Assembly: GCA_948891265.1 (NCBI GenBank)
Contig: CAQUBD010000001.1
Location: forward strand, 1 to 47,899
Length of the DNA stretch: 47,899 nt
Source: an uncultured Clostridia bacterium
GTDB taxonomy: Bacteria > Bacillota > Clostridia > TANB77 > CAG-508
Direction: 5' to 3'
The translations under genes were made by a program, and so were the position numbers. The notes under the pieces are model-generated. The model was not told the DNA's origin and did no database searches. It worked only from the letters and a program-made list of their open reading frames with translations. Of the stretch, positions 7,944-16,390 are shown piece after piece. Numbering within the stretch: position 1 is the first letter of the stretch; each line of letters begins with the position of its first letter.

Positions 7944-10643
7944 CTATATTGTTTTCTTTGTTTTATAATATGCATCTATTCTGTCAAGTACAGAATCTGC
8001 CATTTGTCCATGATCTTGATCCTTAAATTTCTCTTTTTTACCATATTCTTGAGCAAATGTATTTTTCCATTCATCTCTCTTCTTTGCAGTCATGTCTGTT
8101 GTATCTCCGGTTCTCTTTGCATATTTTCTTGTTGCAATACCTTCTTCAATATGACCTACCTTTTTGTCTTGTACCATTTTTTCAATTGTTACAATATCTT
8201 TTATATCTGTTACTCCATTATCTAAGAATGTTCCCATATCTTCTTTTAGTATTCTCTTAGATTCTGTATTTCCAAAGTTTCTTTCTAATTCAAATCTATT
8301 TCTTGCATTCTTTTTATAATCTTTTACATATTTTTCTTGTTTAGCTTGTTTATATTCATCATCTGTTTTATAGCCAGCTCTTTCTGCAACATCTTTATAA
8401 CCTTCTGGTGTTAATGCATCATATCTATCTGCATTGCTTACCACTCCAGTTCCTAATCTTGCTCCAATTCCTGCTCCCATTGCAGCATTTTGGAATACTT
8501 TGCTAGGATCTGTTACACTTGCTGCAAGTCCTGCTGCTCCAAAAGCTGCTGCTCCAACTGCTCCAGCTGCAAATTTTCCTGCTGTTCTTATAGGATGTGC
8601 ATTTGCTAAGTTTTCTTTAAGATCTTCTTTAAGATTTTCTTTTGCCTGTCTTGCATAATATTTTGTTGCTGCAGGTATTCCCCTAAATGGATTTCTTATT
8701 ACTTTTCTATTCTTTTCTTTTCTGTCAGATTTTTGATTACTATTTCTTGAAGTATTTACACTATTATCAATATTTTCATTGCCATCATTAGTATTAAATC
8801 TAATATTATTATCATCGTTAATACTATCTGTATTATTATTATTTCCTCTAGGGTTACCACTTCCATTAGGATTATCATTCATTGGAAGTCCTAATACTGG
8901 TGGTGTATCTGCATCTCTTATTGAATATTCATCTTCTGATAAATCAATTACATTATCATTATTATTTTCTCTTGGTATTCCATTATCTATATTCGGATCG
9001 TTACTTCCATCATCAATTGTTGGAGTATCTCCTCCTCCAAATAATGCATCATCTTTATCAAAATTAGGATCCATTCTTGGTGGTCTTCCATCATCACCCT
9101 CAGCACCTGTTGGTTTTTTACTATTTCCTCCTGTTTTTGCATGTGATTTTGGTGGTTTTCCTAATGCTTTAAGTCCTGACATTATTAAAGCTGCTCCTGC
9201 TGGTCCAGCAAGTAAACCTGGTGTTTGTGCTTTTTCAAATCCAAAGAACTTACGTACCAATTTTTCTGCAGGCATCATAAAGAATAATGCTACTATAGCA
9301 TAAATCATATTCTTAGAAGCTAACTCAAACGCTGAGGTTACTAATACTGTATATAATATTAAATGCATTGGTTGAATTAACAAATTAAATATATATTCTT
9401 TAAACCACATATTAAATGCCTGTGCTTTTCCATCATTTATTTTATCTATTGGATATGTCATAGCAACTAATGGAGCAATCATTGTTAAGAATGCCATATA
9501 TAATACCCTTTTTAAATATGTAAATATAAAAGATATTGTAAGTATTACTAATGCAACAAATATCAATGTATATCCTGCATATACAGCAGAATTTTTTTCA
9601 CCCATTTGAGCATTTAATCTTGCTATACCTAATAAATCTGTGTTCCAAACGACATAATTTACACCTTCATTTTCTTGCTTTGTTACTGGAATTCCTAAGT
9701 CAGTTAGCTTTTCTTCAATCTTTCCATTTTTATCTGCTATCATTGCTGTATACCCTTGTTCAGGTCTTGTAGTTTTTATTACATCTGTTATTTTACCAAC
9801 AATTAGGTTGGAAAATGCCATTATATACTGCATAGCAAATAATAAACATATTGCCACAATCCAATCTATTAGCATACTTTTATATTTTGCTTTATCACTA
9901 GATGCACTAGATATAATAATTCTAATTCCTATATAGACTAAAACTGAAAGCAAAGCAACCAATGAAATATCTCTTAAAATACGATACCAATTAGATATAA
10001 CACCTCTTAATTTCTTTGCTGTAGATTCTAATACAATAGGGTTACCATCATCATCTTTTACAGGATTATGATCTTTGCTCTTATCTTTTAATTCAAAATC
10101 TTTAGATGGGTTAAAAAAGTCTACATCAAATAATGCTACTTCATTTGAAAATATCGCATCTGGGCTAATTAAATATGTTGGTAATTGAACTGTATCTGGT
10201 AATACATTACTAGCAAAAAACGATGCTGCCGCAACCCCTGTTCCAACACTTAAGAAAAGTACAGTACCTAAACCAAGAGATGCAAAAGAAGCAATTACTG
10301 GTAATGCTGCAAGTATAGCTCCAGCTGTAAATACAACTGCAGCAGCCACAATTACTGCAGCAGCAACACCTACAATCAGAGTAAGTAATCCACCCAATAA
10401 ACCATTTACCATATCTACTGATATTGTAGATCCTCCATAGTTATATAATATCTTATGTACATATCCCATAGCACCATCGCCTAAAAAGACAAACAAGTCT
10501 ACTATTGGTTTTAATAATTTTCCACCAAAGCTATCATCTTTTGCCTGCACCTTACTACCAGTAAAGCAAAAACCAAATATAGTTAAAAATAATAAAACTA
10601 TGACTATTTTATTAAATATTTTTTTATTTTTTAAAATTCTCAT
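7944..10643 (-). CDS. VirB6/TrbL-like channel protein with long cytosolic tail
   Basis: An 899-residue protein. An N-terminal signal sequence (cleavage near SKVQA-KDD) is followed by an Ala/Val-rich double membrane span (about residues 80-145), an outer loop and a polytopic core (about 215-475) with the aromatic segment MWFKEYIFNLLIQPMHLILY typical of Gram-positive TrbL/VirB6 channel proteins. The last 400 residues are hydrophilic: an Asn/Asp/Gly-rich disordered stretch (about 510-650), an Ala/Gly amphipathic patch and a Lys-rich helical tail. VirB6 proteins form the inner-membrane channel of T4SSs. The long tail may bind VirB4 or substrates. It follows virB4 with a gap of about 23 nt. Confidence 0.8.
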   Translation of the reverse strand: MRILKNKKIFNKIVIVLLFLTIFGFCFTGSKVQAKDDSFGGKLLKPIVDLFVFLGDGAMGYVHKILYNYGGSTISVDMVNGLLGGLLTLIVGVAAAVIVAAAVVFTAGAILAALPVIASFASLGLGTVLFLSVGTGVAAASFFASNVLPDTVQLPTYLISPDAIFSNEVALFDVDFFNPSKDFELKDKSKDHNPVKDDDGNPIVLESTAKKLRGVISNWYRILRDISLVALLSVLVYIGIRIIISSASSDKAKYKSMLIDWIVAICLLFAMQYIMAFSNLIVGKITDVIKTTRPEQGYTAMIADKNGKIEEKLTDLGIPVTKQENEGVNYVVWNTDLLGIARLNAQMGEKNSAVYAGYTLIFVALVILTISFIFTYLKRVLYMAFLTMIAPLVAMTYPIDKINDGKAQAFNMWFKEYIFNLLIQPMHLILYTVLVTSAFELASKNMIYAIVALFFMMPAEKLVRKFFGFEKAQTPGLLAGPAGAALIMSGLKALGKPPKSHAKTGGNSKKPTGAEGDDGRPPRMDPNFDKDDALFGGGDTPTIDDGSNDPNIDNGIPRENNNDNVIDLSEDEYSIRDADTPPVLGLPMNDNPNGSGNPRGNNNNTDSINDDNNIRFNTNDGNENIDNSVNTSRNSNQKSDRKEKNRKVIRNPFRGIPAATKYYARQAKENLKEDLKENLANAHPIRTAGKFAAGAVGAAAFGAAGLAASVTDPSKVFQNAAMGAGIGARLGTGVVSNADRYDALTPEGYKDVAERAGYKTDDEYKQAKQEKYVKDYKKNARNRFELERNFGNTESKRILKEDMGTFLDNGVTDIKDIVTIEKMVQDKKVGHIEEGIATRKYAKRTGDTTDMTAKKRDEWKNTFAQEYGKKEKFKDQDHGQMADSVLDRIDAYYKTKKTI

Positions 10644-10666
10644 AAAGTTTAAACCTCCCGACTACT

Positions 10667-12637
10667 TTATGCTTTATTTGCCTTTGCTATTTGGTTTAAG
10701 TTTGTTTCAACAAACTCAAATTCCTTTCTAGTAGGCATTATTTTTAATATTGCTGAATCTGCTCCTACTTTAAGTAATCCTTCACCTTTTTGGCAAGTTA
10801 CTAAAAAGTTAGCTTCACCTTCTGAAAGTTTAAACACTTCTTTTAAGTATTGTATTTCAGATTTATCTTGTGCTAAAAATAGTTTTGTATCTGAAGAAGT
10901 AAGAACTGCTTGTGCTTCTGGTTTCTCATAAAAGTCTTGGAATCTTTGAGAAACAATAGCAAGTGAAACATTTCTTTTTCTCGCACGTCTTGCCATTTTG
11001 TTTAAAAAGTCTACGGCTTCAGGATATGGTAATAGCATCCATGCTTCATCGACTAAAACTCTCTTTTGTGTTGCTTTTTTTCTATCTTCACTATTTTTCT
11101 TAACAAATTTCTCCCAAATCCATGAAAGTAAAATTTGTTGTGCAAGAGGTCTTGCAAATCTTTCCTCTAATTGAGAAATATCTAAGTTTATAAATGGTGC
11201 ACCCTCTAATAATTCAAATGTTGATTGTCCATCAAAATAAGCCATTTGTCCATCATATTCTCTTATATATTGCTTCATAACTTTTAATAAATAACTATAA
11301 TGATATTGATAATCTGCATTATTATTTTCCCTAGCTTTTCCTTCAATTCTTCTATACCAAGATCCTATTGTTGGCATATTCTTTTTCTCTTTAGCAAATA
11401 CATCACCTTGCATAAAGTTACCATTTGAAGCTTTATATAAACTATCTGGATTACTATTAATTCCAAGTGCAGCATATTCTTCTGCAACAGACTCTGCTAT
11501 AATTTGTTTTGTTAACTCATTTACTTCATCTGACCTTGTACTTCCTCTTGCCATTGTAAGCAAAGCTTGCGTAACATCTTCTACCTTATTTTCGATATTT
11601 AATGTAACTCTTTCTTTTCCTGTTATTTCATCTTTTACAATTTCTGTTTCTACATCAAATAAATTGATAACTGTTTTTGAATTAGGGCTAATTACAACAT
11701 TTATTCCCCCTAAACTTTCAGCAACTATTGTGTATTCTCCTTCAGCATCTAATGCTAAACTTTCTATTCCCATAAGAACAGATGACCTTGATATTAATGT
11801 TTTCATTGTAACTGATTTACCAGCACCAGACTTAGCAAATATAACCATGTTATAATTTGTAAGTGATGAATGGAAATTATCAAATAATATTGGTGTTCCT
11901 GTTTGTTTATTAAATCCTAAAGGAACTCCTGAAGGATGTCCAACTTCTGATGTTGTAAATGGGAATACTGTTCCCATAGAATTTCTATCAAATGTATGTG
12001 TTTTATTTATTTTATCATTCATAAATGGTAAATTAGATTTAAACGCATCTTCTTGCATTCCCCATGCAGTTTTTATACCTACTAATGATTTAGACATTTC
12101 TGATGATAATAATTTTGATTCCCTATCTAAATCTTCCAAACTATATGTAAATATTGTAGATATAATAGACGCCTCAAATAATTTGTTATATCCTGCTGCT
12201 ATTTCGTCTCTTAATTGTTCTGCCTCAAATCTTTTTTGTGCAAGAGTACTTTCTCTATTTATATTTCCTTTGTCTGCCATCATAATTCTTTCAGTCTCTA
12301 GCTCATTTATTACTCTATTCAAATCATTTTGAGATTTTTCTTCTTTAACTGGATTTATATATATAGAAGTATTTATATCTCCAAACATATACATATCCCT
12401 AAATATTTCTGGAAAAGAACACATTCTAGGAAGAGATGATACAAAAAAGCTTCTTGCATATCTTTTTGTATTAGAAATTATCTCTAAATGATCTATATTA
12501 GATGCATCTACTCCAGATGGTGCTATTAATTCTTTTATTGTCTTTTTCTTTAAGATTTTAACATCTTCTTCTTGATATTCTCTAAACTGCTTTTGTAGTT
12601 CTTCTTGTTGTTGTTGTCTTTTTTGTTTCTTTGACAT
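10667..12637 (-). CDS. virB4: VirB4-like T4SS ATPase (core part)
   Basis: About 656 residues. The Walker A is FAKSGAGKSVTMKTL and the Walker B is RVLVDEAWMLLP, followed by RARKRNVSLAIVSQR, all diagnostic of VirB4/TraE/TcpF ATPases that energise T4SS assembly and substrate transfer. I prefer the ATG at 12637 (protein MSKKQKRQQQQ) because AGGAGG lies 8 nt upstream; an in-frame ATG at 12673 has no such site. The first 56 nt overlap the end of the preceding gene, which encodes the N-terminal VirB4 part, so translation is probably coupled. The early motif KELIAPSG matches KDLISP in the second VirB4 at 34.7 kb. Confidence 0.92.
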   Translation of the reverse strand: MSKKQKRQQQQEELQKQFREYQEEDVKILKKKTIKELIAPSGVDASNIDHLEIISNTKRYARSFFVSSLPRMCSFPEIFRDMYMFGDINTSIYINPVKEEKSQNDLNRVINELETERIMMADKGNINRESTLAQKRFEAEQLRDEIAAGYNKLFEASIISTIFTYSLEDLDRESKLLSSEMSKSLVGIKTAWGMQEDAFKSNLPFMNDKINKTHTFDRNSMGTVFPFTTSEVGHPSGVPLGFNKQTGTPILFDNFHSSLTNYNMVIFAKSGAGKSVTMKTLISRSSVLMGIESLALDAEGEYTIVAESLGGINVVISPNSKTVINLFDVETEIVKDEITGKERVTLNIENKVEDVTQALLTMARGSTRSDEVNELTKQIIAESVAEEYAALGINSNPDSLYKASNGNFMQGDVFAKEKKNMPTIGSWYRRIEGKARENNNADYQYHYSYLLKVMKQYIREYDGQMAYFDGQSTFELLEGAPFINLDISQLEERFARPLAQQILLSWIWEKFVKKNSEDRKKATQKRVLVDEAWMLLPYPEAVDFLNKMARRARKRNVSLAIVSQRFQDFYEKPEAQAVLTSSDTKLFLAQDKSEIQYLKEVFKLSEGEANFLVTCQKGEGLLKVGADSAILKIMPTRKEFEFVETNLNQIAKANKA

Positions 12638-13817
12638 CTTCTTTTCCTCCTTTTTCTTTTGTTTTATTTTCAATATCGTTTTCTATCTTTTCTATAGCTT
12701 GCGTAGCTATTTCTTCGCCTAGATTCCTTTTATTTTCCTCTATAATAGCCATTGCCATTTGATCTATTAATTGATCTAACTCTTCTTCTTCACGTCTAGC
12801 TCTTTTTTGTTTTTCATTTTCTTCTATTACATCAAGAATAACTTCATTTGCTTTTTTCAAACTCTCTTCTTCTATTTTTATATCTAATTCTCTTATTCTC
12901 TTATCAAATACATCTGGTGCTGTAGAATATAAATCTTCATATCCAGCATATAATGCTTTCCTTAAGTTAAATATTTCTGATTCATCTCTATTATAAGCCA
13001 CATATAATAATTCTCCCAATTCCATTGAATTAAGTACTTTACTATTTATTCCACATACAGCAAGAGAACTTATTATCGCTTGAGCTTTTGTGTATAATTC
13101 AGAAAATGCTATGTTTGAAAGCTCTTCTTTATCAAAATTACTATTTGAAGACTCTTCTGGATAATATGGAATTATAATATAATAATGTTTACTTAAAATA
13201 TTTTTATTTAAGCTCATCTTTTCAGTATTATTTACTATATCAATACCATATTCATATAAGTTTCTTTGTCTAATAAGTTCATATCTTTCTTTATCTAATT
13301 GCTGTGGTGTATATTGTCCTGAACGTGCCTTTTGATTATATTCTGCTTGCTTAGCAGCAAATTGTTTAGATATATCATCTACTCTTTCTTTATATTTGCT
13401 TAAACTACTAGTTAAGTTTACAGTTCTTGTTTGAACATATATCTGTATTGGATATCTTAAAGTATTTAAAAATTGCAAAAATCCTTGCTCAACACTATTC
13501 TTCTCTAAACCAGACATTAAATCATAATTTATTCCTTGACATTCAACAACCATAAGAAATCTTTTTCCATCTTTTTGAACAATCATATTATCGTCTATTT
13601 TGTCAAATTCCATAAATTTAAATATTGATTCTTTAGTATATGATATTGGTGCATTTCCACCTGTTTTTTTCTTTGTAGTTTTATTATCCTGTATTTTTTT
13701 CTTTGGACTTTTACTCTTAAACTTTAATACAACAAATATAATACATAAAATTACAAGTATACTTATCATTATCCCTAAAATTATAGTTAAAAAATTTATC
13801 ATTTGATTATTGTCCAT
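12582..13817 (-). CDS. Separate N-terminal VirB4 domain, membrane anchored
   Basis: About 411 residues. It has an N-terminal membrane helix (about residues 5-30), a Lys-rich linker, then a domain with FMEFDKIDDNMIVQKDGKRF and LNTLRYPIQIYVQTR that corresponds to the usual N-terminal region of VirB4. A coiled-coil (about 125-175) and an acidic/basic helical tail ending in a Lys/Thr/Arg stretch follow. It has no P-loop. In most T4SSs this domain is part of VirB4; here it is its own gene with its own anchor, presumably tethering the ATPase to the membrane. The start at 13817 has GGAGG 9 nt upstream and overlaps the end of the PrgI-like gene by 11 nt. Confidence 0.7.
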   Translation of the reverse strand: MDNNQMINFLTIILGIMISILVILCIIFVVLKFKSKSPKKKIQDNKTTKKKTGGNAPISYTKESIFKFMEFDKIDDNMIVQKDGKRFLMVVECQGINYDLMSGLEKNSVEQGFLQFLNTLRYPIQIYVQTRTVNLTSSLSKYKERVDDISKQFAAKQAEYNQKARSGQYTPQQLDKERYELIRQRNLYEYGIDIVNNTEKMSLNKNILSKHYYIIIPYYPEESSNSNFDKEELSNIAFSELYTKAQAIISSLAVCGINSKVLNSMELGELLYVAYNRDESEIFNLRKALYAGYEDLYSTAPDVFDKRIRELDIKIEEESLKKANEVILDVIEENEKQKRARREEEELDQLIDQMAMAIIEENKRNLGEEIATQAIEKIENDIENKTKEKGGKEDVKETKKTTTTRRTTKAV

Positions 13818-14160
13818 CTTTTGTTTCCTCCTCTGCTTTATACACATAAATTTTGTTCTTATTTTTCTTGAATTTAATCCATCTTAAAATAATATCATCT
13901 ATATTTTCTCCTCCAGTTTTTCTTGTTATTTCAAAAGCTGTAGTCTCTGGCATTTTTAGTGATCCTATCGCAAAACCAATCGCACCTAATATTACTGTAA
14001 TTATAAGACCTACCATAGTATATCCTAATGATTTTAATGTAAAGAAAAATATTAGTCCTATTCCAGCTCCTACACATGTATATATAAGGCCTTTTTTTGA
14101 AAAAATATATAATATTCTTCCTTCTCCTCTATAATTTCTTGGTATTTCATAGTTTCGCAT
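13807..14160 (-). CDS. PrgI/VirB3-like membrane protein
   Basis: About 117 residues starting MRNYEIPRNYRGEGRILYIF, with two close membrane helices (about 30-75) and a basic C-terminus. This is the size, topology and N-terminal (Y/F)xIPxNY motif of PrgI-family proteins, the Gram-positive equivalents of VirB3, which sit next to virB4. The start at 14160 has GGAGG 6 nt upstream. It is the first gene after the internal terminator and untranslated spacer that follow the pilin genes. Confidence 0.8.
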   Translation of the reverse strand: MRNYEIPRNYRGEGRILYIFSKKGLIYTCVGAGIGLIFFFTLKSLGYTMVGLIITVILGAIGFAIGSLKMPETTAFEITRKTGGENIDDIILRWIKFKKNKNKIYVYKAEEETKDGQ

Positions 14161-14492
14161 TTTTTCTCCTCCGTACTTAAAATATTTATATTTATACATA
14201 TTCATTATATCATATGGATGTGGATAATTGTATATATTTTGACAAAAAAAGTGGAAATTTAATAGATTTGTAATGTTGCTGTAACATTTTGTTTTTTAGT
14301 TTTTATCTTAGATTTAAATTTTTCTTTAGGGATTTTTATAAGATATAATCTTCATATTTTTTTGTAAAGATTCTGTAAAAAAATATATAACTGGTTTTTT
14401 ACAAGAACAAAAGGAGCATGATTAAAATTTTTTTAACATTTTAGCTTACTTACATGCCCCGTTTTTGTTCGCCCGCGAAAATTGCATTGCAA

Positions 14493-14545
14493 TTTTCTGT
14501 GGAATTTGTTTTTTTGTATAGGAAAATTTAATTTTCCTATACAAA
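14493..14545. repeat. Hairpin repeat element, copy B
   Basis: TTTTCTGTGGAAT is followed by a hairpin of about 19 bp (TTTTTTTGTATAGGAAAAT, 3-nt loop, complementary arm). Sequence and layout match copy A at 2591-2645, with the same TCTGTGGAAT and TAGGAAA/TTTCCTA blocks in the same orientation. Confidence 0.55.
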
Positions 14546-14549
14546 AAAA

Positions 14550-14574
14550 GAATAATTCTTTTTTCGAATTATTC
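14550..14574 (-). terminator. Internal (partial) terminator after the pilin genes
   Basis: Read leftward, stem GAATAATTC, loop GAAAAAA, stem GAATTATTC, then UUUUUUUG. It begins just past the stop of the third pilin gene. No clear promoter follows it, so it probably reduces rather than stops transcription into the machinery genes, giving more pilin than ATPase or channel. Confidence 0.75.
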
Positions 14575-14584
14575 TCTCTTTTTA

Positions 14585-14953
14585 TTAGTCTACTATACCA
14601 ATTATGAATGTTGCTATACTTGATGCTGCTACTACTAATATAATACCTATAATTAATGGCATAAAAGATTTTTTGTATTCTGCTTTTTCTTCTACACTTC
14701 CTAGCATATACTTTACACCTAATACCATTATTATAATTACAGCTGCAATAATAGCAATATTTCTTATTAATCCCATTACTTTACCAGCTTTTGTCATTAA
14801 GCTATCTGTATCAGAAGTAGTACCATAATCAATTTTCTCTTCTAATTTAGATGGTGATACTGCTGTTCCTGTAGCAGCAAATACATTAGTTGAAAATGTA
14901 ATTAATATTATAGCTAATAATAAAACTGTTAATATTTTCATTGTTTTTTTCAT
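14585..14953 (-). CDS. VirB2/TrbC-like pilin, paralogue 1
   Basis: 122 residues. A signal peptide (cleavage near VFA-ATG), a short mature N-terminus and two membrane helices joined by a basic loop: the VirB2/TrbC (also Mbov_0395-type) pilin design. The loop carries GVKYMLGSVEEKAEYK, closely shared with the two upstream proteins. VirB2 subunits form the T4SS pilus or channel-lining filament. GGAGG lies 8 nt before the ATG. Last of three tandem paralogues and followed by a terminator. Confidence 0.75.
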   Translation of the reverse strand: MKKTMKILTVLLLAIILITFSTNVFAATGTAVSPSKLEEKIDYGTTSDTDSLMTKAGKVMGLIRNIAIIAAVIIIMVLGVKYMLGSVEEKAEYKKSFMPLIIGIILVVAASSIATFIIGIVD

Positions 14954-15033
14954 TTTTATTTCCTCCCTTTTTACTTTTTTTATATAAAATTACCTAGCTT
15001 TCTAAGTAAACTTTAATAACTACTTTATAATTT

Positions 15034-15429
15034 TTATGCATGCAAACTATTTCCTATTGTTATAAATATTTTCCAAATTCCAAATGCTCCAAATGCAACT
15101 ATACATCCTATAATAAATGGAACTAATGCATCTTTTATCTGTGCCTTTTCTTCTACTGATCCTATCATAAATTTTATTCCTAAAATTACTGTATATATAG
15201 ATGCTACACATATAGCTGATATTAATAATATATTATATATCATGTCAGAAGCATTCTTTAATTTTTTTTGGTCTAAATTAGCTGTTTTATCATTACTTCC
15301 TGCACTTATAAAATTATCTCCACCAGAAATTACATCTGACATTCCAGCAGCTTGTACAATATTTATATTAAAAAGTACTATATTTATAACAATAATTAAT
15401 ATAATTATTATTAATGATTTTGCTTTCAT
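15034..15429 (-). CDS. VirB2/TrbC-like pilin, paralogue 2
   Basis: About 131 residues. A signal peptide (cleavage near VQA-AGM), a hydrophilic stretch of about 35 residues, then two membrane helices with GIKFMIGSVEEKAQIK in the loop and PFIIGCIVAFGAFG in helix 2. I prefer the ATG at 15429 (MKAKSL) because AGGTGA lies about 6 nt upstream; an in-frame GTG lies 9 nt earlier. Same family as the genes on both sides, but diverged enough for distinct roles such as major and minor pilins. Confidence 0.72.
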   Translation of the reverse strand: MKAKSLIIIILIIVINIVLFNINIVQAAGMSDVISGGDNFISAGSNDKTANLDQKKLKNASDMIYNILLISAICVASIYTVILGIKFMIGSVEEKAQIKDALVPFIIGCIVAFGAFGIWKIFITIGNSLHA

Positions 15430-15457
15430 TGTTATCACCTACTTTTATTTAATATTA

Positions 15458-15862
15458 TTACTTAACTACTTTATATATATAATCTACAAGTGTAGTTCCT
15501 GCTACCGCAACTATACACCCTATTATATATGGCCACATAGATGCTTTATAATTTGCCTTTTCTTCTACACTTCCTATGATATATTTGAATCCTATTACCA
15601 TTAATACTATTACAGATACAATAACACTTATATTTCTTAATGCTCCTAATACTTTTCCAATCATAGTAAATGCTTTATCCGCATCACTTTGATTTATTGC
15701 ACTAGGCTTAAAATTACCTGGCATAATATCTGTAGCAGATTGTGAAGGCCCTGAGTCGGCAGCTCCTGCACCTTGCTCTTGTTTTGCATAAGTTATATTA
15801 AATATATTTGCAAGTAAAAAAGTGATTATTAATATTAAAAATATTCTACTTAATTTTCTCAT
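15458..15862 (-). CDS. VirB2/TrbC-like pilin, paralogue 3 (first gene of T4SS-1)
   Basis: 134 residues. A signal peptide (cleavage near TYA-KQE), a Gly/Ser/Pro-rich mature N-terminus, then two helices with GFKYIIGSVEEKANYK and PYIIGCIVAVAGTT. First gene of the operon, 32 nt after the -10 box at 15894-15899, with GGTGAT before the ATG. All three tandem pilins share the block GSVEEKA, which points to gene duplication. Confidence 0.75.
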   Translation of the reverse strand: MRKLSRIFLILIITFLLANIFNITYAKQEQGAGAADSGPSQSATDIMPGNFKPSAINQSDADKAFTMIGKVLGALRNISVIVSVIVLMVIGFKYIIGSVEEKANYKASMWPYIIGCIVAVAGTTLVDYIYKVVK

Positions 15863-15893
15863 TAAATCACCAACTTTCTTGTCCTATAAAATA

Positions 15894-15922
15894 ATTATAC
15901 CTTATTTTTTTTTATTTTTCAA
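15894..15922 (-). promoter_or_regulatory. Sigma-A type promoter of the T4SS-1 operon
   Basis: On the minus strand TTGAAA (15922-15917), a 17-nt spacer and TATAAT (15899-15894). It lies directly upstream of the first pilin gene, and no other comparable promoter was seen in the operon. The match suggests constitutive, fairly strong transcription. Confidence 0.75.
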
Positions 15923-16020
15923 CTTTTTTTTACTTTTTTCTTTATTTTTTATAAATCTTTTTTTGTAAAAAGCTTAAAAATGCATATTTATAAATGATTA
16001 AATAAGAACGAATGTCTTCA

Positions 16021-16085
16021 TATTATAGGAAAGTTTATGGATATATAATTAAATATTTATGTATAAATAGAATTTTTCTATAATA
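16021..16085. repeat. Inverted repeat related to the TATAGGAAA hairpins
   Basis: Arms TATTATAGGAAAGTT (16021-16035) and AATTTTTCTATAATA (16071-16085) pair at 13 of 15 positions with a 35-nt loop. The arm resembles the ATAGGAAA core of copies A and B but lacks the TCTGTGG part. It abuts the tRNA terminator. Function unknown. Confidence 0.4.
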
Positions 16086-16086
16086 C

Positions 16087-16124
16087 AAAAAGTAGAAAAC
16101 TTAAAATTGAGTTTTCTACTTTTT
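16087..16124 (-). terminator. Terminator of the tRNA-Ser transcript
   Basis: A perfect 15-bp stem (16087-16101 with 16110-16124) and an 8-nt loop, with the downstream arm in the leftward transcript ending CUACUUUUUG. It follows the 3' end of tRNA-Ser(GCU) by a few bases. Confidence 0.85.
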
Positions 16125-16128
16125 CATC

Positions 16129-16218
16129 TGGCGGAGATGAGAGGGTTCGAACCTCCGCGCCCCTTTCGGGACCTAACTGTTTAGCAAACAGTCCCCTTCA
16201 CCACTTGGGTACATCTCC
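16129..16218 (-). tRNA. tRNA-Ser (GCU)
   Basis: Minus strand, 90 nt with encoded CCA. The 7-bp acceptor stem is GGAGATG/CATCTCC. The anticodon arm CTGTTTGCTAAACAG gives anticodon GCU (reads AGC/AGU). It has a long variable arm (GGTCCCGAAAGGGGC) as in class II tRNAs and a T-loop GGTTCGAACC. Confidence 0.95.
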
Positions 16219-16292
16219 AAATATATAAAAAAAGATATAAAACAAAAATCTATAGAGTTATAAATTTATGGTCTTATATCTATATAAAAGTT

Positions 16293-16384
<92 letters not shown>

Positions 16385-16390
16385 ATTTGC

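Larger units (their letters stand above)
14206..14584 (-). promoter_or_regulatory. Structured spacer between pilin genes and T4SS machinery genes
   Basis: The gap of about 380 bp holds no gene but several inverted repeats: GAACAAAA...TTTTTGTTC with GGAGCATG/CATGCCCC (14404-14471), a perfect palindrome of AAAATTGCA type (14477-14497), hairpin repeat copy B (14493-14545) and the terminator at 14550-14574. Nearer the PrgI gene the sequence is plain AT-rich and might hold a second promoter, but I see no convincing -35/-10 pair. Confidence 0.5.

Noticed and set aside
8434..9303. Open frames of up to 174 codons on the plus strand opposite the VirB6-like gene
   Set aside because: They mirror a good coding frame with clear domains, have no ribosome sites and follow the T-rich opposite strand; treated as shadows.
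2653..15922. T4SS-1 as an integrative conjugative element using tRNA-Ser as attachment site
   Set aside because: No integrase, relaxase or coupling protein was seen, and I found no copy of a tRNA-Ser 3' end at the far side of the operon.
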